The position numbers and the translations under genes are program-made. This document shows, one piece after another, positions 24,001 through 31,209 of a stretch of DNA of 64,000 bases. How positions within the stretch are numbered: the first letter of the stretch is position 1; every line of letters begins with the position of its first letter. The notes below the pieces were generated by a model, which was not told the origin of the DNA, ran no database searches, and saw nothing but the letters and a program-made list of their open reading frames with translations. Source of the DNA: Palsa-504 sp050698755 (GTDB lineage: Bacteria > Actinomycetota > Actinomycetes > Streptosporangiales > Streptosporangiaceae); assembly GCA_050698755.1 (NCBI GenBank), contig JBOHCK010000001.1, positions 1 through 64,000 of the forward strand, in the 5' to 3' direction.

Positions 24001-25457
24001 GCAGGGTACCCCCACTGCAGCGGTAGCGTGGCGCAGACCTCAGCCGAACGCCCGGCCACGCGCACCTCGATCCAGGCCGTGGAGCGAGCCAGCCCCGGCC
24101 TCAGCTTCATCCGCAGCCAGTACTCGCCGTCAGAGAACTGCACGCCGTCCACCCCGGCGACGTGCCACCGCCCGCCGCTGTCGCGCACCCACACCGACAC
24201 CGGCAGGTTGTCCACGATGGGCGGGCCGGTCCCGTCGTCCTCCGGCAGGCCTCTCACCAGCACGTGCAGGATGGTCTGGCCGTCGGTGTTGTGCAGGCCG
24301 AGCAGGGCCAGCCTCATCCCGTCGAACTCGGGGAGGGCGACGGCCAGGGGGGCGTGGCCCTCGCGGGCGGGCGCCATGTCCGGCTTCCTGCGCTGGTAGT
24401 GCGAGAGCAGGCTGAGCCACCGCTCGGGCAGCTCGGGCCCGGGCGGCGCAGTCAGGCCGTGCCCGGTGACGCTCAGGCTGGCGCACAGCGCGGCGAGCTG
24501 GCCGGGCACCTGGCTATGCGGCGGCAGGACCTCGGCGGCCTCCAGCGCCGCCACGACGTCGCCGAGTCCCGCGGTCATGGCGTGGAGCGGCGCCCGGGCG
24601 TACGAGGTCCGCCGCAGGTCGGGCCCGTGCTCGCTGACCGCCATGAGCAGCCGGTCCGCGAACACGCTGAGCATCTGCTCGCCGAGGGACAGATCGGTCG
24701 GCGTGACCTGCGGCCCGGCGCCGTCCGGCCGAACTGGGCCCGGCTCACCCAAGGTGATGCGCACGGGCTTCTGGCCGGGCGCGGCAAGCTCCAGCCAGCG
24801 CAGGCCGTCCGGCGGGTCGGGATCCAGCCTGATCTCGCCGGCCCAGTCGGTGAAGCTGAAGTTCACCTGGTACGAGTTGCCCCGGTCGTCCGACACCGTG
24901 AACAGCCGGGGGAGAATCGGGCTCCCGAAATGCCGCCCCATCAGCGCCTGACCGAGCGGGCTCCGGGTCCGCCAGGTGACGGTGAACCGCGCCCCGGCCG
25001 ACGTGTGCGCGTAGGAGAGCAGGTTCACCTCGCCGCTGACGTCCTCGTGGCGGAACGGGACGCTCAGCCCGAGCGGGACGTAGCAGTCCGGCCCGCCCGC
25101 GCCGACCGCGACCGCGCCCAGGCCGGCCGCGCCCGGGTCGGGCGCCCCCCACCAGGCCCGCGCGTACAGCCTGCCCCGGGTCAGCGCGGGCCTGGTCAGC
25201 AGCAGCGGACCTGGGTCCGAATGCTGCCGAACGCCGACCGCGATCGCAAAGTCGGCCAGGACGTCCTGCGCGGCCGTCACGTCGATGGCGCGTACCGCGG
25301 CCAGTGCCTGCGCCACCCGCGCCAGTCGCGGGAAGCTGGTGGCGGGGCTGTCGCCCGACCACGGCGCGCCGGAGATGAACGTCGCCCCTTCGCGGGCAGC
25401 GCGCAGCTCAGTCTCGGCCATCAGCCGCAGGAACGTCTCCGCGCGCTCGCGGTTCAT
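23997..25457 (-). CDS. Hypothetical protein of the MoxR/vWA operon (unknown 2)
   Basis: A 486-residue protein with no family that I recognise. After a helical N-terminus (NRERAETFLRLMAETELRAAR) it becomes strand-rich and aromatic (YVPLGLSVPFRHEDVSG, then FTDWAGEIRLDPDPPDG), suggesting a beta-sandwich core. A helical middle follows (about 290-350), then a second strand-rich part ending VCATLPLQWGYPA. There is no signal peptide. ATG 25457 is chosen over a TTG 45 bases upstream; neither has a strong ribosome-binding site. It is the first gene of the operon and overlaps the next by four bases. Confidence 0.68.
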   Translation of the reverse strand: MNRERAETFLRLMAETELRAAREGATFISGAPWSGDSPATSFPRLARVAQALAAVRAIDVTAAQDVLADFAIAVGVRQHSDPGPLLLTRPALTRGRLYARAWWGAPDPGAAGLGAVAVGAGGPDCYVPLGLSVPFRHEDVSGEVNLLSYAHTSAGARFTVTWRTRSPLGQALMGRHFGSPILPRLFTVSDDRGNSYQVNFSFTDWAGEIRLDPDPPDGLRWLELAAPGQKPVRITLGEPGPVRPDGAGPQVTPTDLSLGEQMLSVFADRLLMAVSEHGPDLRRTSYARAPLHAMTAGLGDVVAALEAAEVLPPHSQVPGQLAALCASLSVTGHGLTAPPGPELPERWLSLLSHYQRRKPDMAPAREGHAPLAVALPEFDGMRLALLGLHNTDGQTILHVLVRGLPEDDGTGPPIVDNLPVSVWVRDSGGRWHVAGVDGVQFSDGEYWLRMKLRPGLARSTAWIEVRVAGRSAEVCATLPLQWGYPA

Positions 25458-25538
25458 ATTGTCCAGTGTCGCCCCGTCCAACCACCCAGGCGTCCACTCC
25501 AAACGCCCCGCCCGTCACGCCATGAAAGTTAGCGACCT

Positions 25539-25943
25539 TCAGGCGGAGGTGGTCACCGGCTGCGGTGCCTCGGCGGAGGTCCAGACGCGGACGATGTCGC
25601 GCATGGAGAGCAGTCCGGCCACGTCGTGGCCCTCGATCACGACCAGGTGCCGGAACCCGCCGTTGATCATCGCCGCGGCGGCCTCCTCCAGGGTCCACTC
25701 GGGCGAGGCGTACACGAGGTCTTCTGTCCGGTGCTGGGCGACGAGCTCGGCGTCAGGGTCTTCGCCCAGGGCGATCGAGTCGAGGAGGTCACGTTCGGTG
25801 AGGATGCCGATGCCCGCGTGCTCGGTGTCGATGACGACCGCGGCGCCGATGCGCCGCTTGGACATCATCTGCGCTGCCTGCCGCAGCGTGTGCGCTGGCC
25901 CGATGGTGAGCACAAGGTGGGACATGCCGTCTCGTACCTTCAC
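25539..25943 (-). CDS. CBS-pair domain protein
   Basis: A 134-residue protein made only of two CBS motifs: TIGPAHTLRQAAQMMSKRRIGAAVV with ITERDLL-type GILTERDLL, and YASPEWTLEEAAAAMINGGFRHLVV with LLSMRDIV. Stand-alone CBS pairs bind adenine nucleotides and report energy state; actinobacterial members resemble the hypoxia-linked CBS proteins of the DosR regulon. It starts at GTG 25943 with AGGGGG about 12 bases upstream. It is monocistronic between the MoxR operon and hisN, both also on the minus strand. Confidence 0.88.
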   Translation of the reverse strand: MKVRDGMSHLVLTIGPAHTLRQAAQMMSKRRIGAAVVIDTEHAGIGILTERDLLDSIALGEDPDAELVAQHRTEDLVYASPEWTLEEAAAAMINGGFRHLVVIEGHDVAGLLSMRDIVRVWTSAEAPQPVTTSA

Positions 25944-26012
25944 GGTTACTGCACCCCCTGGGTTCAGCTGCTTGTGAATTTGTGACAGACCACCAGCATC
26001 CGTGATATCCCC

Positions 26013-26801
26013 CTAGAGAGCAAGACCCAGGTGAGCAAGCACCTCCCCGTGCAGGTGACCGTTGGTGGAGACCGCGCTGCCGCCGTCGGGCCTGGCCTCG
26101 CCCTCCAGCGAGGTGAACTGTCCCCCCGCCTCGGTGACGATGATCTGCAGCGCCGCCAGGTCCCACAACGACACCTCGGGCTCGGCGGCGATGTCGCAGG
26201 CGCCCTCGGCGACGAGCATGTGCGACCAGAAATCGCCGAACGCCCGCGTCCGCCAGACCGACTTGGCCAGCCCCATGAAGTTGTCGAGCAGCCCGCGCTT
26301 CGCCCACCCGCCCAGACCCGAGTACGACATCGAGGCGTCGTCCAGCTTGGTCACCCCGGACACCCGGCAGGGCGACGCCTTGGTCAGGCTGCGCCCGGTC
26401 CACGCGCCGCCGCCCAGCGCTCCCCACCAGCGCCGGCCGAGGGCGGGCGCCGACACCACGCCGACCACCACGTCCGGCCCGTCCATGAGCCCGATCAGCG
26501 TGGCCCAGACCGGCACGCCACGGACGTAGTTCTTGGTCCCGTCGATGGGGTCGAGCACCCAGCACCGCGGTCCGTAGCCGGCCCGGCCGAATTCCTCGCC
26601 GAGCACCGCGTCGCGCGGCCGCGCCCGGCGCAGCACGTTACGCAGCGAATCCTCGGCCGCCCGGTCGGCATCGGAGACCGGCGTGAGGTCGGGCTTGGTC
26701 TCGACCCGCAGGTCGAGCGCCCGGAACCGCCTGGTCGTGATGTCGTCGGCGGCGTCCGCGAGGACGTGCGCGAAGCGCAGGTCGTCGTCGTAACGTGCCA
26801 C
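26013..26801 (-). CDS. hisN: Histidinol-phosphatase, inositol monophosphatase family (HisN-like)
   Basis: A 262-residue member of the inositol-monophosphatase fold. The metal sites are all present: GEEFG (Glu), DPIDGTKNYVRG (Asp-Asp signature) and WDLAA (late Asp). The block FWSHMLVAEGACDIAAEPEVSLWDLAA is characteristic of actinobacterial HisN, which removes phosphate from L-histidinol phosphate in histidine synthesis. The start is GTG 26801. An inositol-1-phosphatase role cannot be excluded from sequence. The gene stands alone, with no other his genes in the window. Confidence 0.86.
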   Translation of the reverse strand: MARYDDDLRFAHVLADAADDITTRRFRALDLRVETKPDLTPVSDADRAAEDSLRNVLRRARPRDAVLGEEFGRAGYGPRCWVLDPIDGTKNYVRGVPVWATLIGLMDGPDVVVGVVSAPALGRRWWGALGGGAWTGRSLTKASPCRVSGVTKLDDASMSYSGLGGWAKRGLLDNFMGLAKSVWRTRAFGDFWSHMLVAEGACDIAAEPEVSLWDLAALQIIVTEAGGQFTSLEGEARPDGGSAVSTNGHLHGEVLAHLGLAL

Positions 26802-26859
26802 CCGCGAACGGTACCGCCTCGCACATCACGCTGGCCAGCCAGGACCCCGCCGGGTGATA

Positions 26860-27165
26860 ATGGCCCTGATGGACTTTTCCGCCGAGGGGCTCCTCGCCGA
26901 CCCGCCCGAGTTGCTGCGGCCCTTCATCCGCGATGGCCGGATCACGGCCCTCCCGGCTAAGCGCACCCGCCGCCGCCTGCTGCTTGACCAGGTGGCGCAG
27001 GCGTTCGAGCCGGGCCGCAAGTACCCGGAGAAGGCCGTCGACGAGATCCTCAAGGCGGTCGTGGACGATCACTGCACGCTGCGCAGGTACCTTGTAGATG
27101 AGGCGTTCTTGTCCAGGACGGCCGCGGGCATCTACTGGCGCGTAGGGGGCACCGTCGATGCGTAA
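26860..27165 (+). CDS. DUF2087 family protein
   Basis: A 101-residue protein of the DUF2087 type: RDGRITALPAKRTRRRLLLDQVAQAFEPGRKY, then KAVDEILKAVVDDHCTLRRYLVDEAFLSR and a terminal GIYWRVGG. In other bacteria this domain is often fused to ArsR- or LuxR-type DNA-binding domains, so a nucleic-acid or regulatory role is likely but unproven. ATG 26860 and ATG 26869 are both possible; the ribosome-binding site (GGGTG) is weak. It is divergent from hisN. The 3' end overlaps the start of the interrupted mini-gene (ATGCGTAA). Confidence 0.82.
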   Translation: MALMDFSAEGLLADPPELLRPFIRDGRITALPAKRTRRRLLLDQVAQAFEPGRKYPEKAVDEILKAVVDDHCTLRRYLVDEAFLSRTAAGIYWRVGGTVDA

Positions 27166-27361
27166 CAAACCCTTTATCCCGAACGAGCGGTGGTGCTTCC
27201 CCGAGAAGCCACCGAGTTCCCGGTTGCCGGAGCAGGACAGGCCCTGATGCTACCCCGAGCGTCCGCCGGGCGATCCCGACGACGAGGGTTGCTTCCCGGA
27301 GAGCCCGTCGCGCCGCCGCCGTCGCGCCGTCAGCCTCGAAGACCTAGCCCGCCTGCTCTAA
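27158..27361 (+). pseudogene. TGA-interrupted mini-gene with WC[FY]PE motifs
   Basis: A 67-codon frame starts at ATG 27158, inside the end of the DUF2087 gene, and runs to TAA 27359-27361, broken only by TGA at 27245-27247. Before the stop the peptide carries ERWCFPEKPP; directly after it comes CYPERPP, then CFPESPS and an Arg-rich helix ending LEDLARLL. In the alignment of the repeats the TGA sits where the first repeat has TGG (Trp). It is therefore either a Trp-to-stop mutation or a site of readthrough. The 29-residue product alone would have one motif. Confidence 0.6.
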
Positions 27362-27420
27362 GCCCGCTGGTCGGCCTGGCCCGCCTGCTTCAGCCGCTCG
27401 CCGACCTGGCCCCGCCTGCG

Positions 27421-28410
27421 TTACTCGGGCGCGCCCTCCCGGCTGCGCAGCACCCGGCGCAGCGAGTCAAGCCGCGCCTCCGCGTGGTGCTCGCGCGCCC
27501 ACTCGTCCAGCGCGCACCCGGAGAGGTGATCGCACCCCGGCGGGCACCCGGCGGTGCCCTCGGCCAGGTCCCCGAACGCCTCGATCACCTGCTCCTCGCT
27601 CACGTGCCCCAGCCCGAACCCGCGCAGCCCCGGCGTGTCGATGAGCCACCCGTCGCCCAGTGGCAGCGCCACCACCGACGACGACGTGTGCCGGCCCCGG
27701 CCGGTGACCGCGTTCACCCTCCCCACGGTCCGGGCCGCCTCCGGGACCAGGGTGTTCACCAGCGTGGACTTGCCGACGCCGGACTGCCCGATGAGCACGC
27801 TGATCCGGCCGGTCAGCACGTTCCGCACCCGGGCCAGGGTCCGCGGCGACAGCGGTCGCCTGGTGGTCAGCATGGGCAGCCCGAGCGGGGTGTAGAACGC
27901 GCGGACCTTCCGCGGTGACGCCAGGTCGGCCTTGGTCAGCAGGAGCAGCGGGTCGATCCCCGCGTCGTAGGCCGCGACCAGGCAGCGGTCCACGAAGCGG
28001 AGCCTGGGCGGCGGCTGGGCCAGCGCGCAGACGACGACGAGCTGGTCGGCGTTGGCGACGATGATCCGCTCCAGCGGGTCCGTGTCGTCCGCCGAACGCC
28101 GCAGCACGCTGGTCCGCGGCTCCACCCGGACGATCCTGGCCAGCGACCCCTGCTCGCCCGAGGTGTCCCCGGCCAGCGCGACCCGGTCGCCCACCACGAC
28201 CGAGCCCTTGCCCAGTTCGCGCGCCTTCATGGCGATGACCAGGCGGTCGTCCGCCATGCACCCGTACCGCCCGCGGTCCACGCTGGTCACGAAGCCCTCG
28301 ACGGCACTGTCGTGCGCGGGGCGCCGCCTGGTCCGCGGGCGGGAGCCCCGTCCGGGCCGGACCCGGACGTCGTCCTCGTCAAGCCGCGCGTAGCCGGGCC
28401 GCGGGCTCAG
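27421..28410 (-). CDS. rsgA: Ribosome small-subunit-dependent GTPase RsgA
   Basis: A 329-residue circularly permuted GTPase that helps mature the 30S subunit. Order: OB region (FVTSVDRGRYGC), G4 LLTKADL, G1 GQSGVGKSTLVN, G3 DTPGLRGF, and the zinc knuckle CPPGCDHLSGCAL, as expected for RsgA. ATG/GTG-only start choice would give GTG 28290 and drop the OB domain's first strand. The frame continues 40 codons upstream with DEDDVRVRPGRGSRPRTR, conserved in actinobacterial RsgA. It reaches CTG 28410, which overlaps aroA's TGA (CTGA), so CTG is the probable start. Confidence 0.9.
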   Translation of the reverse strand: MSPRPGYARLDEDDVRVRPGRGSRPRTRRRPAHDSAVEGFVTSVDRGRYGCMADDRLVIAMKARELGKGSVVVGDRVALAGDTSGEQGSLARIVRVEPRTSVLRRSADDTDPLERIIVANADQLVVVCALAQPPPRLRFVDRCLVAAYDAGIDPLLLLTKADLASPRKVRAFYTPLGLPMLTTRRPLSPRTLARVRNVLTGRISVLIGQSGVGKSTLVNTLVPEAARTVGRVNAVTGRGRHTSSSVVALPLGDGWLIDTPGLRGFGLGHVSEEQVIEAFGDLAEGTAGCPPGCDHLSGCALDEWAREHHAEARLDSLRRVLRSREGAPE

Positions 28411-29753
28411 GGTTTCTGTCCCAACATTGCCGTCCAGACCTGCGAGAAAGCGGGGAACGTCTTGCCCACGGTCTCCGCGCCGGCCACCCGGAGGCCTGGG
28501 ACGGCCAGGCCGAGCACGGCCGCGGCCATCACCATCCGGTGGTCGTCGTAGCTGCCGAACGGCTCGCCGCCCGCGCGCAGCGGCCGCGGGTTGATGGCCA
28601 GCCCGTCGGGCAGTTCGGTGACGTCGCCGCCGAGGGCGTTGATCTCCTTGGCCAGCGCGGCCAGCCGGTCGGTCTCGTGCCCGCGGGTGTGCGCCAGCCC
28701 GGTGAAGACTGAAGGGCCGTCGGCCAGCGCCGCCACCGCGGTCAGCACCTGTGCGAGCTCGGGGACGTCCCGCAGGTCCGCGGTGATGCCGCGGACGGCG
28801 CCCGTCCCGGACAGGGTCAGCCCCTGCTCGCCGACCTCGCCCTGCGCGCCCATCCGGGCCAGCACATCCAGGATCAGCCCGGCCGCCTGCAGGCTGTCGG
28901 TCGGCCAGCCGGGCACGGTGATCGTCCCGCCGGTAATCAGCGCCGCGGCCAGGAACGGGCCCGCGTTGGACAGGTCGGGCTCCACGGTGATGGCCCCGAG
29001 CTCGAGCCGCCCGGGCCGGACCCGCCAGGCGTCGGGGCGCGGGCCCCCCGCCGCCGATTCGGCGCTCACGTCGGCCCCCGCGGCCGCGAGCATGCGGACG
29101 GTCATCGCGATGTGCGGGGCCGAGGGCACGGGCGGGCCCTCGTGCCTGATCTCGACGCCCTCGCCGAACCGCGGCGCCGCCAGCAGCAGGCCCGAGACGA
29201 GCTGCGACGACGCCGAGGCGTCCAGGGTGACGGTGCCGCCGCGGACCGCGCCGCGCCCCTGCACGGTGAACGGGACCGCCTCGCGGCCGTCGTCGTCGAT
29301 GTCCGCACCTAGCCGGCGCAGCGCCGCGAGAATCGCGCCGACCGGGCGCAGCGGCGCCCGCGCGTCCCCGGCGAACCGGACCGTGGCCCGCGTCAGCGCC
29401 GCCACCGCGGGCAGGAAGCGCATGACCGTGCCTGCGTTGCCCACGTCCACGCTGACCATCGAGCCCTCCGGCGGCTGCCCGGGGGTAACACGCCAGGTCG
29501 TTCGGCTATCAGGGTTTTGCTCTTGTCCTTCCCCAGCGATCTGCGCGCCCAGGGCGCACAGCCCGCTGACGGCGAGCGCGGTGTCCCTGGCCTGCAGGGG
29601 GTTGGCGATCAGGGCGGGGGAGTCGCTCAGGGCCGCTAGGACCAGCGCGCGGTTGGTGATCGACTTGGACGCGGGCAGCCGGATCCGCGCGCTGACCGGG
29701 CCGGAAGCGGTCGGCGCAGTCCAGGTCAGGTCCGCCTCGTCATCCCCATGCAT
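28407..29753 (-). CDS. aroA: 3-phosphoshikimate 1-carboxyvinyltransferase (EPSP synthase)
   Basis: A 448-residue EPSP synthase, the sixth step of the shikimate pathway. Substrate motifs are visible: LPASKSITNRALVLAAL near residue 26, VGNAGTVMRFLPA (the N-A-G-T loop), LDASASSQLVSGLLLAAP, DLSNAGPFLAAAL, and HRMVMAAAV with the catalytic Lys/Arg region near the end. Residues around 78-92 form a non-conserved loop. ATG 29753 begins the protein; a longer upstream frame reads through a tandem repeat and is not credible. It is followed by rsgA with a CTGA overlap, the same gene pair order as Rv3227c-Rv3228. Confidence 0.95.
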   Translation of the reverse strand: MHGDDEADLTWTAPTASGPVSARIRLPASKSITNRALVLAALSDSPALIANPLQARDTALAVSGLCALGAQIAGEGQEQNPDSRTTWRVTPGQPPEGSMVSVDVGNAGTVMRFLPAVAALTRATVRFAGDARAPLRPVGAILAALRRLGADIDDDGREAVPFTVQGRGAVRGGTVTLDASASSQLVSGLLLAAPRFGEGVEIRHEGPPVPSAPHIAMTVRMLAAAGADVSAESAAGGPRPDAWRVRPGRLELGAITVEPDLSNAGPFLAAALITGGTITVPGWPTDSLQAAGLILDVLARMGAQGEVGEQGLTLSGTGAVRGITADLRDVPELAQVLTAVAALADGPSVFTGLAHTRGHETDRLAALAKEINALGGDVTELPDGLAINPRPLRAGGEPFGSYDDHRMVMAAAVLGLAVPGLRVAGAETVGKTFPAFSQVWTAMLGQKP

Positions 29754-29794
29754 ACGCCTGAGCGTATCGGTGCCCGCCCCGATCCGCGCCTCGC

Positions 29795-29906
29795 GCTGGC
29801 CCTCCCAGGGTTTGGCGGACCCAGCCCGCGCCCCCGGCGCTGGCCCTCCCGGTTTGGGCGGACCCAACCGCGCCCCCGGCGCTGGCCCTCCCAGGGTTTG
29901 GCGGAC
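29795..29906. repeat. Three ~43-bp tandem repeats between aroA and the SRAP gene
   Basis: The block gctggccctcccagggtt plus ggcggac recurs at 29795, 29839 and 29881 with spacers of cccgcgcccccggc type, giving periods of 44 and 42 bases. It lies in the divergent promoter region upstream of both aroA and the SRAP gene, 42 bases from the first aroA codon. Each copy contains CCTCCC and GGGTTTGGC, which may be protein-binding, or the array may simply be slippage. Confidence 0.85.
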
Positions 29907-29982
29907 CTGGATTATGGTTATGAAATGCCAATCCAGGCTTAACGGGACGTGTCCGGATTCTTTCACCCTGAGGAAGAGTTTC

Positions 29983-30756
29983 ATGTGCGGTCGGTTCGTG
30001 TCGGCGCGTAAGCGCCTCGAGCTCCTCGAGGAGTTCAGCATCGAACGGGACCGCGTACCCGACGGACCCGAATCGGAGCCTGCGCCGGACTACAACGTGG
30101 CGCCGACCAAACGGATCTTCGCGGTCATCGAACGCCCCGCCCGCGAAGACGAGCCACAGGCCCGTGAGCTGCGCGTGGTCCGCTGGGGCCTGGTTCCCTT
30201 CTGGGCCAAGGACGCCTCGGGCGGCGGCCGGCTGATCAACGCCCGCGCCGAGACCGTGGCGACCAAGCCGGCGTTCCGCCGTGCGTTCGCCAAGCGCCGC
30301 TGCCTCATTCCTGCCGAAGGCTATTTCGAGTGGCAGCCGGTCGAGCAGGACGGCAAGACGCGCAAGCAGCCTTACTACATCTTCAGGAAGGACGGTGGTG
30401 AGCTGGCCTTCGCCGGGATCTACGATCTCTGGCGAGACGAGGCACTCCCTGACGATCACGAGCGCGCGTGGCTGTGGACGGCCGCGATCATCACGACCCA
30501 GGCGTCCGACGACGTCGGCCAGATTCACGATCGCATGCCCATGACCATCGCGCCGCAGGCCTGGGCCGACTGGCTGGATCCGGCGACCAGCGACCTTGGC
30601 CAGCTACAAGCGACGATGGTGCCTGCCATGTCCGGCGGCCTGACGTCATTCCCCGTATCTATGGCTGTCAACTCAGTGCGGAACAACGGACCCGAGCTCA
30701 TAAGGCCGCTGCCTGATTCCGCCGAGGGGGAGCGGCCGCCCAGCGAGTTGTTCTGA
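29983..30756 (+). CDS. SOS response-associated peptidase (SRAP/HMCES family)
   Basis: A 257-residue SRAP protein, which covalently captures abasic sites in single-stranded DNA. The initiator Met is followed by the catalytic Cys (MCGRFVS). Other hallmarks are NVAPT, RWGLVPFWAKD, INARAETV, CLIPAEGYFEW (with the conserved Glu) and IHDRMPM (conserved His). ATG 29983 is fixed by the need for Cys2 and by GAGGAAG upstream. It lies divergent from aroA, as Rv3226c does in mycobacteria, so the location is conserved. No LexA box was noticed. Confidence 0.94.
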   Translation: MCGRFVSARKRLELLEEFSIERDRVPDGPESEPAPDYNVAPTKRIFAVIERPAREDEPQARELRVVRWGLVPFWAKDASGGGRLINARAETVATKPAFRRAFAKRRCLIPAEGYFEWQPVEQDGKTRKQPYYIFRKDGGELAFAGIYDLWRDEALPDDHERAWLWTAAIITTQASDDVGQIHDRMPMTIAPQAWADWLDPATSDLGQLQATMVPAMSGGLTSFPVSMAVNSVRNNGPELIRPLPDSAEGERPPSELF

Positions 30757-30827
30757 GTCCGCGGCGCGGCCGCGGCTCTACCGAGCCTGGGCTGCCCATC
30801 GCACGCGGACGGGAGGCGAGGACACCA

Positions 30828-31175
30828 GTGGAACTTACCGTCGCCCGTAAGCGCCTCGAGGAGATGCGCGACGACCTTGACCGGTCGATATCGATCCTGC
30901 AGGGTGAGCGCCCGGCGCCGACGGCCGGGTCGGGGTACCCGCAGGACCAGGCCGACGCGGGTTCCAGCCTGTCCGAAGCCGACCGCACCGAGGCGGTCCT
31001 GCACTCGGCCCGTGCCCAGCGCACCGAGGTGGAGGCCGCGCTCACCCGCATCGACGAGAACAGCTACGGCGAGTGCGTCGCCTGCGGGCATGAAATTCCC
31101 GAGGGCCGCCTCGACGCGCGCCCCGACGCGGCCCGCTGCGTCGGCTGCCAGGCCAAGTACGCCCGCCGCCGCTAG
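30828..31175 (+). CDS. DksA/TraR-type C4 zinc-finger protein
   Basis: A 115-residue protein: an amphipathic helical hairpin (about 1-70) followed by a C4 zinc finger CVACGHEIPEGRLDARPDAARC with a terminal CVGC. DksA-like proteins insert the coiled coil into the RNA polymerase secondary channel. The acidic tip residues of true DksA are not obvious, so it may be a TraR/RbpA-independent variant as in other actinobacteria. GTG 30828 has GGGAGG 13 bases upstream. It is preceded by the SRAP gene 70 bases away and convergent with the methyltransferase. Confidence 0.86.
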   Translation: MELTVARKRLEEMRDDLDRSISILQGERPAPTAGSGYPQDQADAGSSLSEADRTEAVLHSARAQRTEVEAALTRIDENSYGECVACGHEIPEGRLDARPDAARCVGCQAKYARRR

Positions 31176-31209
31176 TCCGACGTAACGTCGCTAGTCCGGC
31201 TCAACGCCG

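Noticed and set aside
21296..24415. A 1039-residue open frame on the plus strand
   Set aside because: It is antisense to the MoxR/vWA operon, shows only Arg/Pro/Gly-rich composition and no domain; long antisense frames are expected at this GC content.
27245..27247. TGA as a selenocysteine codon
   Set aside because: No SECIS-like hairpin was identified just downstream and repeat alignment points to Trp at this position.
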